A stretch of 19,921 nucleotides of DNA from QNFN01 sp033722135 (GTDB taxonomy: Bacteria > Pseudomonadota > Gammaproteobacteria > QNFN01), in the NCBI GenBank assembly GCA_033722135.1, contig JAWVZO010000030.1, positions 1 to 19,921 of the forward strand. Direction: 5' to 3'. Under the pieces are notes generated by a model. The model worked only from the letters and a program-made list of their open reading frames with translations, was not told the DNA's origin and ran no database searches. Shown here in pieces: positions 6,615-13,294 of the stretch. Position 1 is the stretch's first letter. Every line of letters starts with the position of its first letter. The position numbers and the translations under genes were made by a program.

Positions 6615-8084
6615 ATGGCCGACGACGGAATCAGGGTGCGCATTCTCGGCGATTCGGGCCCGTTCTCGCGCATGGGCAAGAGCATCAGCTACTTGCTCGA
6701 GATCGGCACCTCGAAACTGCTGATCGACTGCGGTGCCCCGATGTTCCAGCTGATCGGGGGGCGCGCCCTGAAGAACATCCGCGGCCTGTTCGTGACGCAC
6801 TGCCACGACGACCACAAGCGGTGGTTCACCGATATGGCGCTGTTCTATCGCTACGCCCCCGATTTCGCCGAGCCGCTGACGCTGCTGACCACCGACGACG
6901 TGCAGGCCGAGCTCGAACGCGCCTCGGGTCCGTCGCTCGACATCAGCCTGTCGCCGGACGCGCGACGCATCGTCGACCTTCCGGTCGCCGACTACTACAA
7001 GCGCCTCCCGGTCGGCCCCCGGGCGAAGTACCGCATCGATGACGCCCGCGAGCGGGGCGGGCCGCTCGCGGTGGTCGACCGTGACGGGACGCCGGTCGAC
7101 CCGGAGCGCGCCAAGGTGGTGGTCAGCCCCGCCACCCGTCGTCCACGACTGCTGTTCCGGGATCCCGAGACGGAGGCCTGGGTCGAACCGGCGGCCTACT
7201 ATGCCTTCACCGACCCGTGTTTCTACGAGGCGGACCCGCGTCTCTACCGCGACCCGGAAGGCTTCACCATCGAGGCCATCAACGCGCCGGTCTGGCATGG
7301 CCTGCCGACCGTCGGCCTGCGCGTGCGCTACGGCGACGAGGTCCTGATCTTCCCGTCGGACACCAACCACGACCTCGACCTGTGGCAGGCGCTGGTCAAG
7401 GATCGCAGGATGCCCACGCACGGCATGGCGCCCGACGCGTTCGCCGCCGCCCGGGTCCTCGAGGGCGACATCAACGACTTCGTCGAGCGCACCTGGAGCG
7501 AGCGACGCTACGAGGAGGCCCTGGCGACCTTCAGCGAGGGGGTCTCGATCCACGACGTCTCCGGTCCGCGCAGCGTCGTGCATACCGGCTACGACCAGCT
7601 CCGGAGGACCGCGCTCGATCCGGCGCGGACCCTGCTGACCCACAGCCCCGACCGCATGACCTCGGCATGGACGCTGTCGAAGGTCGACAAGACCTTCTGC
7701 ATCCTCGACGGCCGCATCCACGAGCAGGTCGGCGACGCCGTCTGGCCGATGTGCGCCGACTACTACCACAAGGAGAACGGCCGCTACTACGTCGCCTACC
7801 GCGATGCGGAGGGCACGCACGTGGTCCAGGAGAAGAACGGCATGCTCTCCATGGCCCGGGAGCCGATGACCGATCGCGGCGAGGTGGTCTGTCGCGTACG
7901 CGTCTACGAGGACGTCAACGGGAAGTACCTGCCGCTGCTCGACCCGGGCGACGGGGCGGTCTACCGCCAGCGCGACGACGGCCACGTCGAGCGGGTCGAG
8001 ACCCATGCCGAAGGAAGCGTCGGACGGGTCGTCGCCGACCTTCGCGAGGAGGTCACGCGCGAGGCGCTCGCCCGGCGCGAGTGA
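6615..8084 (+). CDS. Large metallo-beta-lactamase-fold hydrolase with RNase Z-like metal site
   Basis: A 489-residue protein. The MBL signature THCHDDH gives H62, H64, D66 and H67. Further candidate ligands come in the right order: H228 (APVWHGLPTVGLRV, like the RNase Z strand), D249 (PSDTNHD) and H343 (LLTHSPDR). A dinuclear zinc site is therefore likely. Two parts are extra compared with simple MBL enzymes of 250-320 aa: an insertion of roughly 120 residues between about 90 and 215, and a C-terminal domain from about 355 rich in YY, acidic residues and beta-type sequence. The substrate is unknown. RNase Z proper is unlikely given the length and missing exosite features. The strong GGGAGGGG Shine-Dalgarno fixes the start. 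The antiporter gene follows after 48 bp on the same strand. Confidence 0.8.
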   Translation: MADDGIRVRILGDSGPFSRMGKSISYLLEIGTSKLLIDCGAPMFQLIGGRALKNIRGLFVTHCHDDHKRWFTDMALFYRYAPDFAEPLTLLTTDDVQAELERASGPSLDISLSPDARRIVDLPVADYYKRLPVGPRAKYRIDDARERGGPLAVVDRDGTPVDPERAKVVVSPATRRPRLLFRDPETEAWVEPAAYYAFTDPCFYEADPRLYRDPEGFTIEAINAPVWHGLPTVGLRVRYGDEVLIFPSDTNHDLDLWQALVKDRRMPTHGMAPDAFAAARVLEGDINDFVERTWSERRYEEALATFSEGVSIHDVSGPRSVVHTGYDQLRRTALDPARTLLTHSPDRMTSAWTLSKVDKTFCILDGRIHEQVGDAVWPMCADYYHKENGRYYVAYRDAEGTHVVQEKNGMLSMAREPMTDRGEVVCRVRVYEDVNGKYLPLLDPGDGAVYRQRDDGHVERVETHAEGSVGRVVADLREEVTREALARRE

Positions 8085-8132
8085 CGCGCCGATCGGGCGC
8101 GAGCCAGGCCCCTACTCGCGAAACGCCACGTC

Positions 8133-10619
8133 ATGCACGCTGCGGCCCCGATCGCCGAGCTGGTCACCACGGTCGTCGTGCTGCTGCTGGTCTCGGCGCT
8201 GACCCTGGCGCTGAGCCGCCGCTGGCGGCTGCCGTTCACGGTGCTGCTGGTGGTGGTCGGGGTGCTGCTCGGCCTCCTTGCGGATCACGGCCCGGCCGTA
8301 CTTCGGCCCCTCGCCGAGCACGACATCTCGCCCGACGTGATCCTGTTCGTGTTCCTGCCGACGCTGATCTTCGAGTCGGCCTTCAACCTCGACGCACGGC
8401 TGGTACGTCGCAACCTGGCGCCGATCCTGACGCTGGCGGTGCCGGGCCTGCTGCTGTCGACGGCGATCATCGGCGGCCTGCTGGCGGCCACCACCCCGTT
8501 CGGACTCGTGGCGGCGCTGCTGCTCGGCGCGATCCTCAGCGCCACCGACCCGGTCGCGGTCGTGGCCCTGTTCCGCCAGCTCGGCGCCCCGCAGCGGCTG
8601 ACCGTGCTCGTCGAGGGCGAGAGCCTGTTCAACGACGCCACGTCCCTGGTGGTCGCCGGCCTGCTGGTCGGCGTGCTCGGGGCGAGCCAGGTCGACGCCG
8701 GCACGGTGTTCGGCGGGATGGTCCGCTTCTTCGTGGTCTTCACCGGCGGCATCGTCGTGGGCTGGATCGCCGCGCTGCTCTGCGGCTGGGTGCTCGGGCG
8801 GTGCCACGGCGACGGCCCGATCGAGATCACCCTGACGACCATCCTCGCCTACCTGTCGTTCCTGGTCGCCGAGGAGCTGTTCCACGTCAGCGGCGTGATG
8901 GCCGTCGTCGCCGCGGGCATGACCCTCGGCGGCTGGGGGCGCCTGAAGATCTCGCCGTCGGTGCGCGGGTACCTGGAGCACTTCTGGGAGTACCTCGCGT
9001 TTGTCGCCAACGCGCTGATCTTCCTGCTGGTCGGTCTGCGGGTCGACCTCCAGGCGCTCGGCGGGGCGCTGGACCTGCTGCTGGTGGTGGTGCTCGCGAT
9101 GCTGCTCGCGCGCGCGGCGGTGATCTACGGCCTGCTGCCGCTCCTCGGGAACCTGTCGGCCGGCGGCCAGGTGCGGCTGCCTTACCGTCACGTGATGTTC
9201 TGGGGCGGCCTGCGCGGGGCGGTGGCCCTGGCCATCGTCCTCAGCCTGCCGGCGATTCCGGAGGCCGAGACCTTCGTCGCGCTGGTCATGGGGGCCGTGC
9301 TCTTCACGCTGCTCGCCCAGGGGCTGACCATCGAGCGGCTGGTGCGCCATCTCGGCCTCGACCGGCCGCCGCTGGCCGATCGCCTGGCGCGCGAGGAGGG
9401 GCAGCTCGCCGCCAAGCGCCTGGCACTGTCACGGATTCCCGAGCTGCAGCGGGGCGGCCTCTTCTCGGCACGTATCGCCCGGCAACTGCAGGACGACTAC
9501 GAGGCGGCTCGCGACCGCCTCGAGCAGGCGATCGAGCGCCTGCGCAGGTCGGAACTCGACGCGCCCCGCGAGCTGCAGCTCCTTTTCCTCCGCTCGCTGG
9601 CGCTCGAGCGCGCGCACTACCTCGACAGCTACGACCGCGGTCACCTCAGCGAGCGCGCCTGCCGCGATCTGATCCACTCCGTCGATACCCAGGCCGAGGG
9701 CTTGCGGCACCGCGGCGAGCTGCCGGAGTACACCCTCCATCCGCCACACGAATCACTGACCGAGCTCGGCCTGCGCTGGTTGCGCCGGCTGGTGTCGGAC
9801 ACCCCGCTGGCGGAACGGCGCACCACCTCGCTCGTCGCCTACGAGTACGAGGAGGCGTGGGGGCGCTACCAGGGCAGCCTGCGGGTCCTCGACGATCTCG
9901 AGCGGGTCGCCAGCGAGCGGGCCCTCGGCGGCCCGGCGATCGCGACCGTCCGCGAGCGCTACCGCTACTGGCGTGAGCAGGCCGCCGAGCGGATCGACGC
10001 GACCGCGGCGCAGTTCCCCGAATTCGTCGCCGCGATGCAGGAGCGCCTCGCCGGACGCCTGCTGCTGACGGCCGAGCGCCACGCCATCGAGCGGGAGTGC
10101 CGGGAGGGGACCCTGCCGCCCGGCGACGCCCACGAACTGCTCGGGGAGGTCGCCGGGCGGATCGAGGGGCTGCGCGGCGGGGACATCACCAAGCTGCAGT
10201 TCGAGCCGGCAGAGCTGCTGCGCAAGGTTCCGCTGTTCCGCGACCTGACCGACGTCGATTTCGCGCAGGTGGTCGCCTGCCTGCACGTGCACACCGTGCC
10301 GGACGGCGAGGCGGTGGTGGTCGAGGGGGAGCGCGACGATTCGATGTACCTGATCGGGCGGGGCGTGGTCCGCGTCTCGCGCCGCGACGGCGCGGGCGAA
10401 CACGACGTGGCACGCCTGTTCGCCGGCGACTTCTTCGGCGAGATGGCCCTGTTGCACCGCGCGCCGCGCACCGCGACCTGCAGGGCGGCGACGCCCTGCG
10501 CGCTCTACGAGCTCCGGCGCGCCGATTTCGACGCACTCTGCGCGCGGCGTCCCGAGATCCGGGCCCAGGTCGAGTCCGTGGATCGCGAGCGGCGCGCGGA
10601 GGAGGATTCCCGGACCTAG
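8133..10619 (+). CDS. CPA1-family cation/proton antiporter with C-terminal cyclic-nucleotide-binding domain
   Basis: An 828-residue membrane protein. Residues 1 to about 400 form the transporter: many hydrophobic helices, the ATDPVAVVALFRQL motif at 137 onward (D139), and EGESLFNDATS with E161, N167 and the ion-binding D168. These are the hallmarks of NhaP/NHE/SOS1-type Na+(K+)/H+ antiporters. Residues 410-690 are charged, Arg/Glu-rich helices. Residues 695-815 form a CRP-like sensor: LRKVPLFRDL, then the phosphate-binding cassette FFGEMALLHRAPRTAT with E770 and R779, the residues that hold cyclic nucleotide phosphate and ribose. The layout matches plant SOS1 and bacterial relatives. Activity is probably gated by cAMP, cGMP or another ligand. 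It may share a transcript with the MBL gene upstream. Its TAG stop overlaps the stop of the opposite-strand amidotransferase. Confidence 0.92.
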   Translation: MHAAAPIAELVTTVVVLLLVSALTLALSRRWRLPFTVLLVVVGVLLGLLADHGPAVLRPLAEHDISPDVILFVFLPTLIFESAFNLDARLVRRNLAPILTLAVPGLLLSTAIIGGLLAATTPFGLVAALLLGAILSATDPVAVVALFRQLGAPQRLTVLVEGESLFNDATSLVVAGLLVGVLGASQVDAGTVFGGMVRFFVVFTGGIVVGWIAALLCGWVLGRCHGDGPIEITLTTILAYLSFLVAEELFHVSGVMAVVAAGMTLGGWGRLKISPSVRGYLEHFWEYLAFVANALIFLLVGLRVDLQALGGALDLLLVVVLAMLLARAAVIYGLLPLLGNLSAGGQVRLPYRHVMFWGGLRGAVALAIVLSLPAIPEAETFVALVMGAVLFTLLAQGLTIERLVRHLGLDRPPLADRLAREEGQLAAKRLALSRIPELQRGGLFSARIARQLQDDYEAARDRLEQAIERLRRSELDAPRELQLLFLRSLALERAHYLDSYDRGHLSERACRDLIHSVDTQAEGLRHRGELPEYTLHPPHESLTELGLRWLRRLVSDTPLAERRTTSLVAYEYEEAWGRYQGSLRVLDDLERVASERALGGPAIATVRERYRYWREQAAERIDATAAQFPEFVAAMQERLAGRLLLTAERHAIERECREGTLPPGDAHELLGEVAGRIEGLRGGDITKLQFEPAELLRKVPLFRDLTDVDFAQVVACLHVHTVPDGEAVVVEGERDDSMYLIGRGVVRVSRRDGAGEHDVARLFAGDFFGEMALLHRAPRTATCRAATPCALYELRRADFDALCARRPEIRAQVESVDRERRAEEDSRT

Positions 10620-11398
10620 GCCGCCGCGAGGCGGTCGAGCAGCTTGCCCTCGCAGAAGATCAGCAGCGTTCCCGGCGCCACCTGTTCCCACGCCTCGTCA
10701 CGGGTCAGGGGGCGTGTGGCGATCACCGTCACCACGTCGTCGGGAGTGGTCAGCGGGGCGAAGTCGACGTTGACCTCGGTGTCGATCAGGCTCGCGGTGC
10801 CGAAAGGGGCGCAGCGGGTCAGCCAGGCGAGCTCGGTGCTGCAGAAGGCGTAGAGGTGCCGCGCGTCGCTGATCAGCAGGTTGCAGATCCCCAGCTCGGC
10901 GAGTTCCGCGGTCCGCGCGGCGATCTCGCGATACAGCGTGGCCGAGTTGCGGGGCGGTCTCGGGAAGCGCCGCCGGATCCGCTCGAGCAGCCAGCAGAAG
11001 GCTTGCTCGCTGTCGGTGGTGCCGACCGGACGGTAGTGGCCCAGCGGCCAGCGCTTGATCCCCTTGAGCTGCCCGTTGTGCGCGAAACTCCAGGTCCGGC
11101 CCCACAACTCGCGGGTGAAGGGGTGGGTGTTCTCGAGGCAGACCCGCCCGCGGTTGGCGCGGCGGATGTGGCAGATGACGTTGCGGCTCTTGATCGCGTA
11201 GCGGCGGATCAGGTCGGCGACCTCGGAGTGGGCCCCGGGGAGCGGGTCGTGGAAGCAGCGGCAGCCGCGATCGGAGTAGAAGGCGATGCCCCAGCCGTCG
11301 CTATGGGGGCCGGTGCGCCCGCCGCGCTCGATCAGGCCGGTGAAGCTGAAGACGATATCGGTCGGGACGTTGGCGCTCATCCCCAGCAGTTCGCACAT
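10616..11398 (-). CDS. Class II glutamine amidotransferase (YafJ-type)
   Basis: A 260-residue protein beginning MCELLGMSANVP, in which Cys2 becomes the N-terminal nucleophile after Met removal. Other family blocks are HSDGWGIAFY at 32-41, HIRRANRG at 77-84, ENTHPF at 89-94, FAHNGQL at 105-111 and GTTDSEQAF from 126. These define the GATase II (Ntn hydrolase) fold; length and order match E. coli YafJ (about 255 aa). It should release ammonia from glutamine, but there is no fused synthetase domain and the acceptor is unknown. A GAGG lies upstream of the ATG. It follows the YhcB-like gene by 29 bp and is probably co-transcribed. Its TAG shares the CTAG palindrome with the convergent antiporter stop. 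Confidence 0.92.
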   Translation of the reverse strand: MCELLGMSANVPTDIVFSFTGLIERGGRTGPHSDGWGIAFYSDRGCRCFHDPLPGAHSEVADLIRRYAIKSRNVICHIRRANRGRVCLENTHPFTRELWGRTWSFAHNGQLKGIKRWPLGHYRPVGTTDSEQAFCWLLERIRRRFPRPPRNSATLYREIAARTAELAELGICNLLISDARHLYAFCSTELAWLTRCAPFGTASLIDTEVNVDFAPLTTPDDVVTVIATRPLTRDEAWEQVAPGTLLIFCEGKLLDRLAAA

Positions 11399-11427
11399 GG
11401 CGCCGCCGCCTCGACCGGTCGCCGGGG

Positions 11428-12132
11428 TCAGTGCCGCGTCGCGCGGGACCCGTCGGCAGCCCCCTCCTCGGCGTAGTCACGCGGCTGGCGGGGCGAATCG
11501 TCGGCCTCGACCGCCTCCGCCGGCGTCCACGAGGCGCCCCCGGGTGACGGATTCCACGGTGTTTCGTCGTCAGCCCCCGTGTCGGCGGCCTCCGTGTCGG
11601 CGGCCTTCGCCTCGGGGGCAGCGGCCTCCCCGGTAGACGGGGGTTTGCCGGCGTCGGCCGGACCGGGTTCGGGCGCATCCACGGCATCAGCCGTCGAATC
11701 GCTGGCCGCGGATTCCGCATCGGGCGGGGTTTCCGCGCGATGGCTTTCCGGCGCTTCCGGTGCCGAGGCCTCCGTGGCGGCATCCTCGGACGTATCGGTC
11801 GCAGGGTCGTCCTCGGGTGCCGTGGCGATCAGCCGGGACGAGTCGAAGGCGAGCGCGGCCTCGGCGATCCCGTTGTCGCACAGTGCATGCGCGCCCTCGC
11901 GGAGTTCCCGGTGGACGTTGCGGTAACTGTCGGTGAGCTGGTTGACGGCCGACGCGGTGCGCGCGAAGTGATCGCCGACCTCGCGCCGGTAGGCGGCATG
12001 CTCCTCACGGGCACGCTCGAGTTCCTGTTCCAGGGAGCGCGCGCGCCGCCCGGCGTCGTCGAAGCGACGCGCCAGGAGGTAGCCGACGAGTACGCCGGCC
12101 CCGAGACCGATGAGGGTAGCAATCCAGCTCAA
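11428..12132 (-). CDS. yhcB: YhcB/ZapG (DUF1043) family envelope protein with long disordered insert
   Basis: A 234-residue protein. One N-terminal membrane helix (about 3-21, IATLIGLGAGVLVGYLLA) is followed by a coiled coil (28-60) and the family block YRREVGDHFARTASAVNQL with DSYRNVHRELREGA. The last 19 residues contain QPRDYAEEGA (from 216), recalling the PRDYSEG tail of E. coli YhcB. Between them lie about 105 residues rich in Ala, Glu, Asp, Pro and Thr, absent from the roughly 130-aa standard form. YhcB/ZapG links cell-envelope growth and division. The start is TTG at 12130-12132, chosen because GGAGGT lies six bases upstream and the product then begins at the family N-terminus; the longer frame would add 53 unrelated residues. 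Confidence 0.87.
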   Translation of the reverse strand: MSWIATLIGLGAGVLVGYLLARRFDDAGRRARSLEQELERAREEHAAYRREVGDHFARTASAVNQLTDSYRNVHRELREGAHALCDNGIAEAALAFDSSRLIATAPEDDPATDTSEDAATEASAPEAPESHRAETPPDAESAASDSTADAVDAPEPGPADAGKPPSTGEAAAPEAKAADTEAADTGADDETPWNPSPGGASWTPAEAVEADDSPRQPRDYAEEGAADGSRATRH

Positions 12133-12168
12133 GGGGTGACCTCCGCAGGTTTGGCGCGATGCGCTTCG

Positions 12169-12177
12169 AGTATAACA
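12169..12177 (-). promoter_or_regulatory. Extended -10 promoter element of the yhcB-like gene
   Basis: On the minus strand this reads TGTTATACT, a TGn-extended -10 with 5/6 match to TATAAT. It places the start near 12162, about 30 nt before the TTG codon and its GGAGGT ribosome site. No -35 is visible, as often with extended -10 promoters. The gene pair yhcB-amidotransferase could thus be transcribed independently of the CinA-like gene upstream. Confidence 0.5.
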
Positions 12178-12190
12178 GGGGCGCCGGCGA

Positions 12191-12964
12191 TCACCCCGCC
12201 CCGCCGGGCGCGCGCTCGTGGCGGCGCAGGTGCTCGACCAGGGCCGCGAACGCGTCCCGCGTGGCGGCGTCGCTCTCCGGCACGCGGCCACGGAGGACGA
12301 CGCCCGGGGGACCGCTTCCGGCGGCGGGGTAGAGGCCCACCCGGGCGCCGGGGTGCCGCTCGCAGAAGGCCTCGACCTCGAGCGCGATATCCCCCTCCTG
12401 CACGGCGAGCGGCACCTCGATCACGACAAGCCGGGCCTCGCCCGCCGGGAACAGTTCAGCGAAGACCGTCTCGGCCATTGGGCGGAGCATCTCGGGGAAT
12501 CCGGGAAAGCCGAACACGTCGCCGACCCGGAAACCGGGCGCCCCATGGGGGTTGGGCAGCAATGCGCAGCCGGCTGGCAGCTCGGCCATCCGCCGCCTTT
12601 GCGCCGTGTAGCGTTCCCCGTAGCTGGCCGACAGGAGCGCGTCGCACTCGGGGTGGACCTCGAGCCGCAGGCCGAGACCCGCCGCGACGCCCTGTCGCGT
12701 GCGGTCGTCGTGGGTGCCCCCGAGGCCGCCGGCGACCAGGATCGGCTTGCAGCCGCGATCGGTCAGGGCCGTGATCCAGTGGGCGATGGCTCCGGCGTCG
12801 TCGGGCAGGCTGAGAGCCACCTCGGCCGGCTGCCCGAGGGCGCGGAGCCGTTCCAGCAACCACTGCCGGTTGCCGTCCTCGCGCTCGCCGTAGACGAGTT
12901 CGTCGCCGACTGTTACCACCGCCGGTCGACCCGGCGGCTCCTGCATGACGCGGCGTGTGGACAT
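12191..12964 (-). CDS. CinA N-terminal/MoCF-biosynthesis domain protein (stand-alone)
   Basis: A 257-residue protein with the MoaB/Mog/CinA-N fold: VVTVGDELVYGEREDGNRQWLLERLRALG near the start (split here as GDELVYGE and DGNRQWLLERL), then ILVAGGLGGTHDDRTRQGVA, and NPHGAPGF with a GFPGFPEML block that CinA proteins carry. The C-terminal PncC nicotinamide-nucleotide amidase domain of full CinA is absent, so it is the single-domain form often annotated as molybdopterin-binding or competence/damage-inducible protein A. Function is uncertain; nucleotide or molybdopterin binding is likely. The ATG at 12962-12964 is preferred; the ATG at 12944-12946 is equally possible, as neither has a clear Shine-Dalgarno. 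The frame stays open to 13162, but that part looks non-coding. The yhcB-like gene follows after 58 bp. Confidence 0.83.
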   Translation of the reverse strand: MSTRRVMQEPPGRPAVVTVGDELVYGEREDGNRQWLLERLRALGQPAEVALSLPDDAGAIAHWITALTDRGCKPILVAGGLGGTHDDRTRQGVAAGLGLRLEVHPECDALLSASYGERYTAQRRRMAELPAGCALLPNPHGAPGFRVGDVFGFPGFPEMLRPMAETVFAELFPAGEARLVVIEVPLAVQEGDIALEVEAFCERHPGARVGLYPAAGSGPPGVVLRGRVPESDAATRDAFAALVEHLRRHERAPGGAG

Positions 12965-13154
12965 CGCGGCAAGCCTAGCAGAGCGGGCGAGGCGGCCCGC
13001 CATGGCCCGGGAGCCGGAGGACGCGGTGCCGTCCGGCGGCCGCGCAGCGGAAGCGGGAGAGGAGGGTTCCGGTACCACGGCACGAGCCGGGGCCATTCGC
13101 TGCACCGGCCTCGCGAGGCGACCGATCCGGCCGGAAGAGGTGCCGCACGCGGGG

Positions 13155-13168
13155 TGACGCATACGTCA
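13155..13168. promoter_or_regulatory. Dyad TGACG-N4-CGTCA upstream of the -35, candidate operator
   Basis: A perfect five-base inverted repeat around CATA. It ends four bases before the proposed -35 hexamer. Its centre lies 23 bp, about two helix turns, from the centre of the spacer dyad. The shared ACGT-type core suggests related or cooperating binding sites; this is inference. Confidence 0.45.
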
Positions 13169-13171
13169 TGG

Positions 13172-13201
13172 TTGTATTCACGTTGACGTTAAAGTGATAA
13201 T
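13172..13201 (+). promoter_or_regulatory. Promoter of the acyl-CoA synthetase/ABC operon with MerR-type dyad in the spacer
   Basis: TTGTAT (13172-13177) and GATAAT (13196-13201, 5/6 to TATAAT) are 18 bp apart. The spacer is almost filled by TTCACGTTGACGTTAA (13177-13192), which fits the dyad TTnACGTnnACGTnAA. A dyad inside a slightly long spacer is the classic MerR-family arrangement. From memory it resembles sites of LiuR-type MerR regulators of branched-chain and fatty acid catabolism. The start would be near 13208, giving a leader of about 87 nt. The base pattern is seen; the regulator family is inferred. Confidence 0.55.
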
Positions 13202-13223
13202 CAGCCTCCCCGCTGACCCGGGG

Positions 13224-13253
13224 TGCGGCACATAAAGCATAAAGATTGCCGCA
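13224..13253 (+). repeat. Leader stem-loop with tandem CATAAAG repeat in the loop
   Basis: TGCGGCA (13224-13230) and TGCCGCA (13247-13253) form a perfect seven-base stem. The 16-nt loop holds two adjacent copies of CATAAAG (13231-13237 and 13238-13244). It lies in the predicted 5' leader, about 40 nt before the start codon. It could stabilise the mRNA, bind a protein or small RNA, or be a DNA-level site. Confidence 0.45.
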
Positions 13254-13294
13254 TCTGGCCAGACCAGAACGACCACCAGAGGAACAAGGCATCG

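Larger units (their letters stand above)
13140..13231. repeat. 9-bp inverted repeat flanking the operon promoter
   Basis: GTGCCGCAC (13140-13148) and GTGCGGCAC (13223-13231) are exact reverse complements separated by 74 bp. The promoter and both dyads lie between them. The right arm also pairs over seven bases with TGCCGCA at 13247-13253, so it could form either of two structures. Confidence 0.55.
12965..13294. other. 330-bp divergent control region before the acyl-CoA synthetase/ABC operon
   Basis: I see no gene here. The left half (12965-13140) is G+C-rich without evident signals. The right half holds a dense set of symmetric elements: 9-bp inverted arms (13140-13148 and 13223-13231), a dyad at 13155-13168, a promoter (13172-13201) with a dyad in its spacer, and a leader hairpin at 13224-13253 enclosing a tandem 7-bp repeat. 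It ends with ribosome-binding sequences before the ATG at 13295. Confidence 0.7.

Noticed and set aside
7217..9976. A 919-codon open frame crossing the MBL-fold and antiporter genes in another frame
   Set aside because: It is Arg/Gly/Pro-rich and has no domain; two well-supported genes occupy the same DNA. Long spurious frames are expected at this base composition.
12133..12291. Longer start for the yhcB-like gene (ATG at 12291)
   Set aside because: It would overlap the upstream gene by about 100 bp and place 53 Arg-rich residues before the membrane anchor; the TTG at 12132 has a strong GGAGGT.
12965..13162. N-terminal extension of the CinA-like protein from the ATG at 13162
   Set aside because: The extra 66 residues are Ala/Arg/Pro/Ser low-complexity without family similarity and would overlap the control region of the divergent operon.
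13223..13294. Upstream in-frame ATG at 13223 for the acyl-CoA synthetase
   Set aside because: It has no ribosome site, falls inside the hairpin/repeat leader and adds residues unlike the family; the ATG at 13295 has AGAGGAA and AAGG in front.
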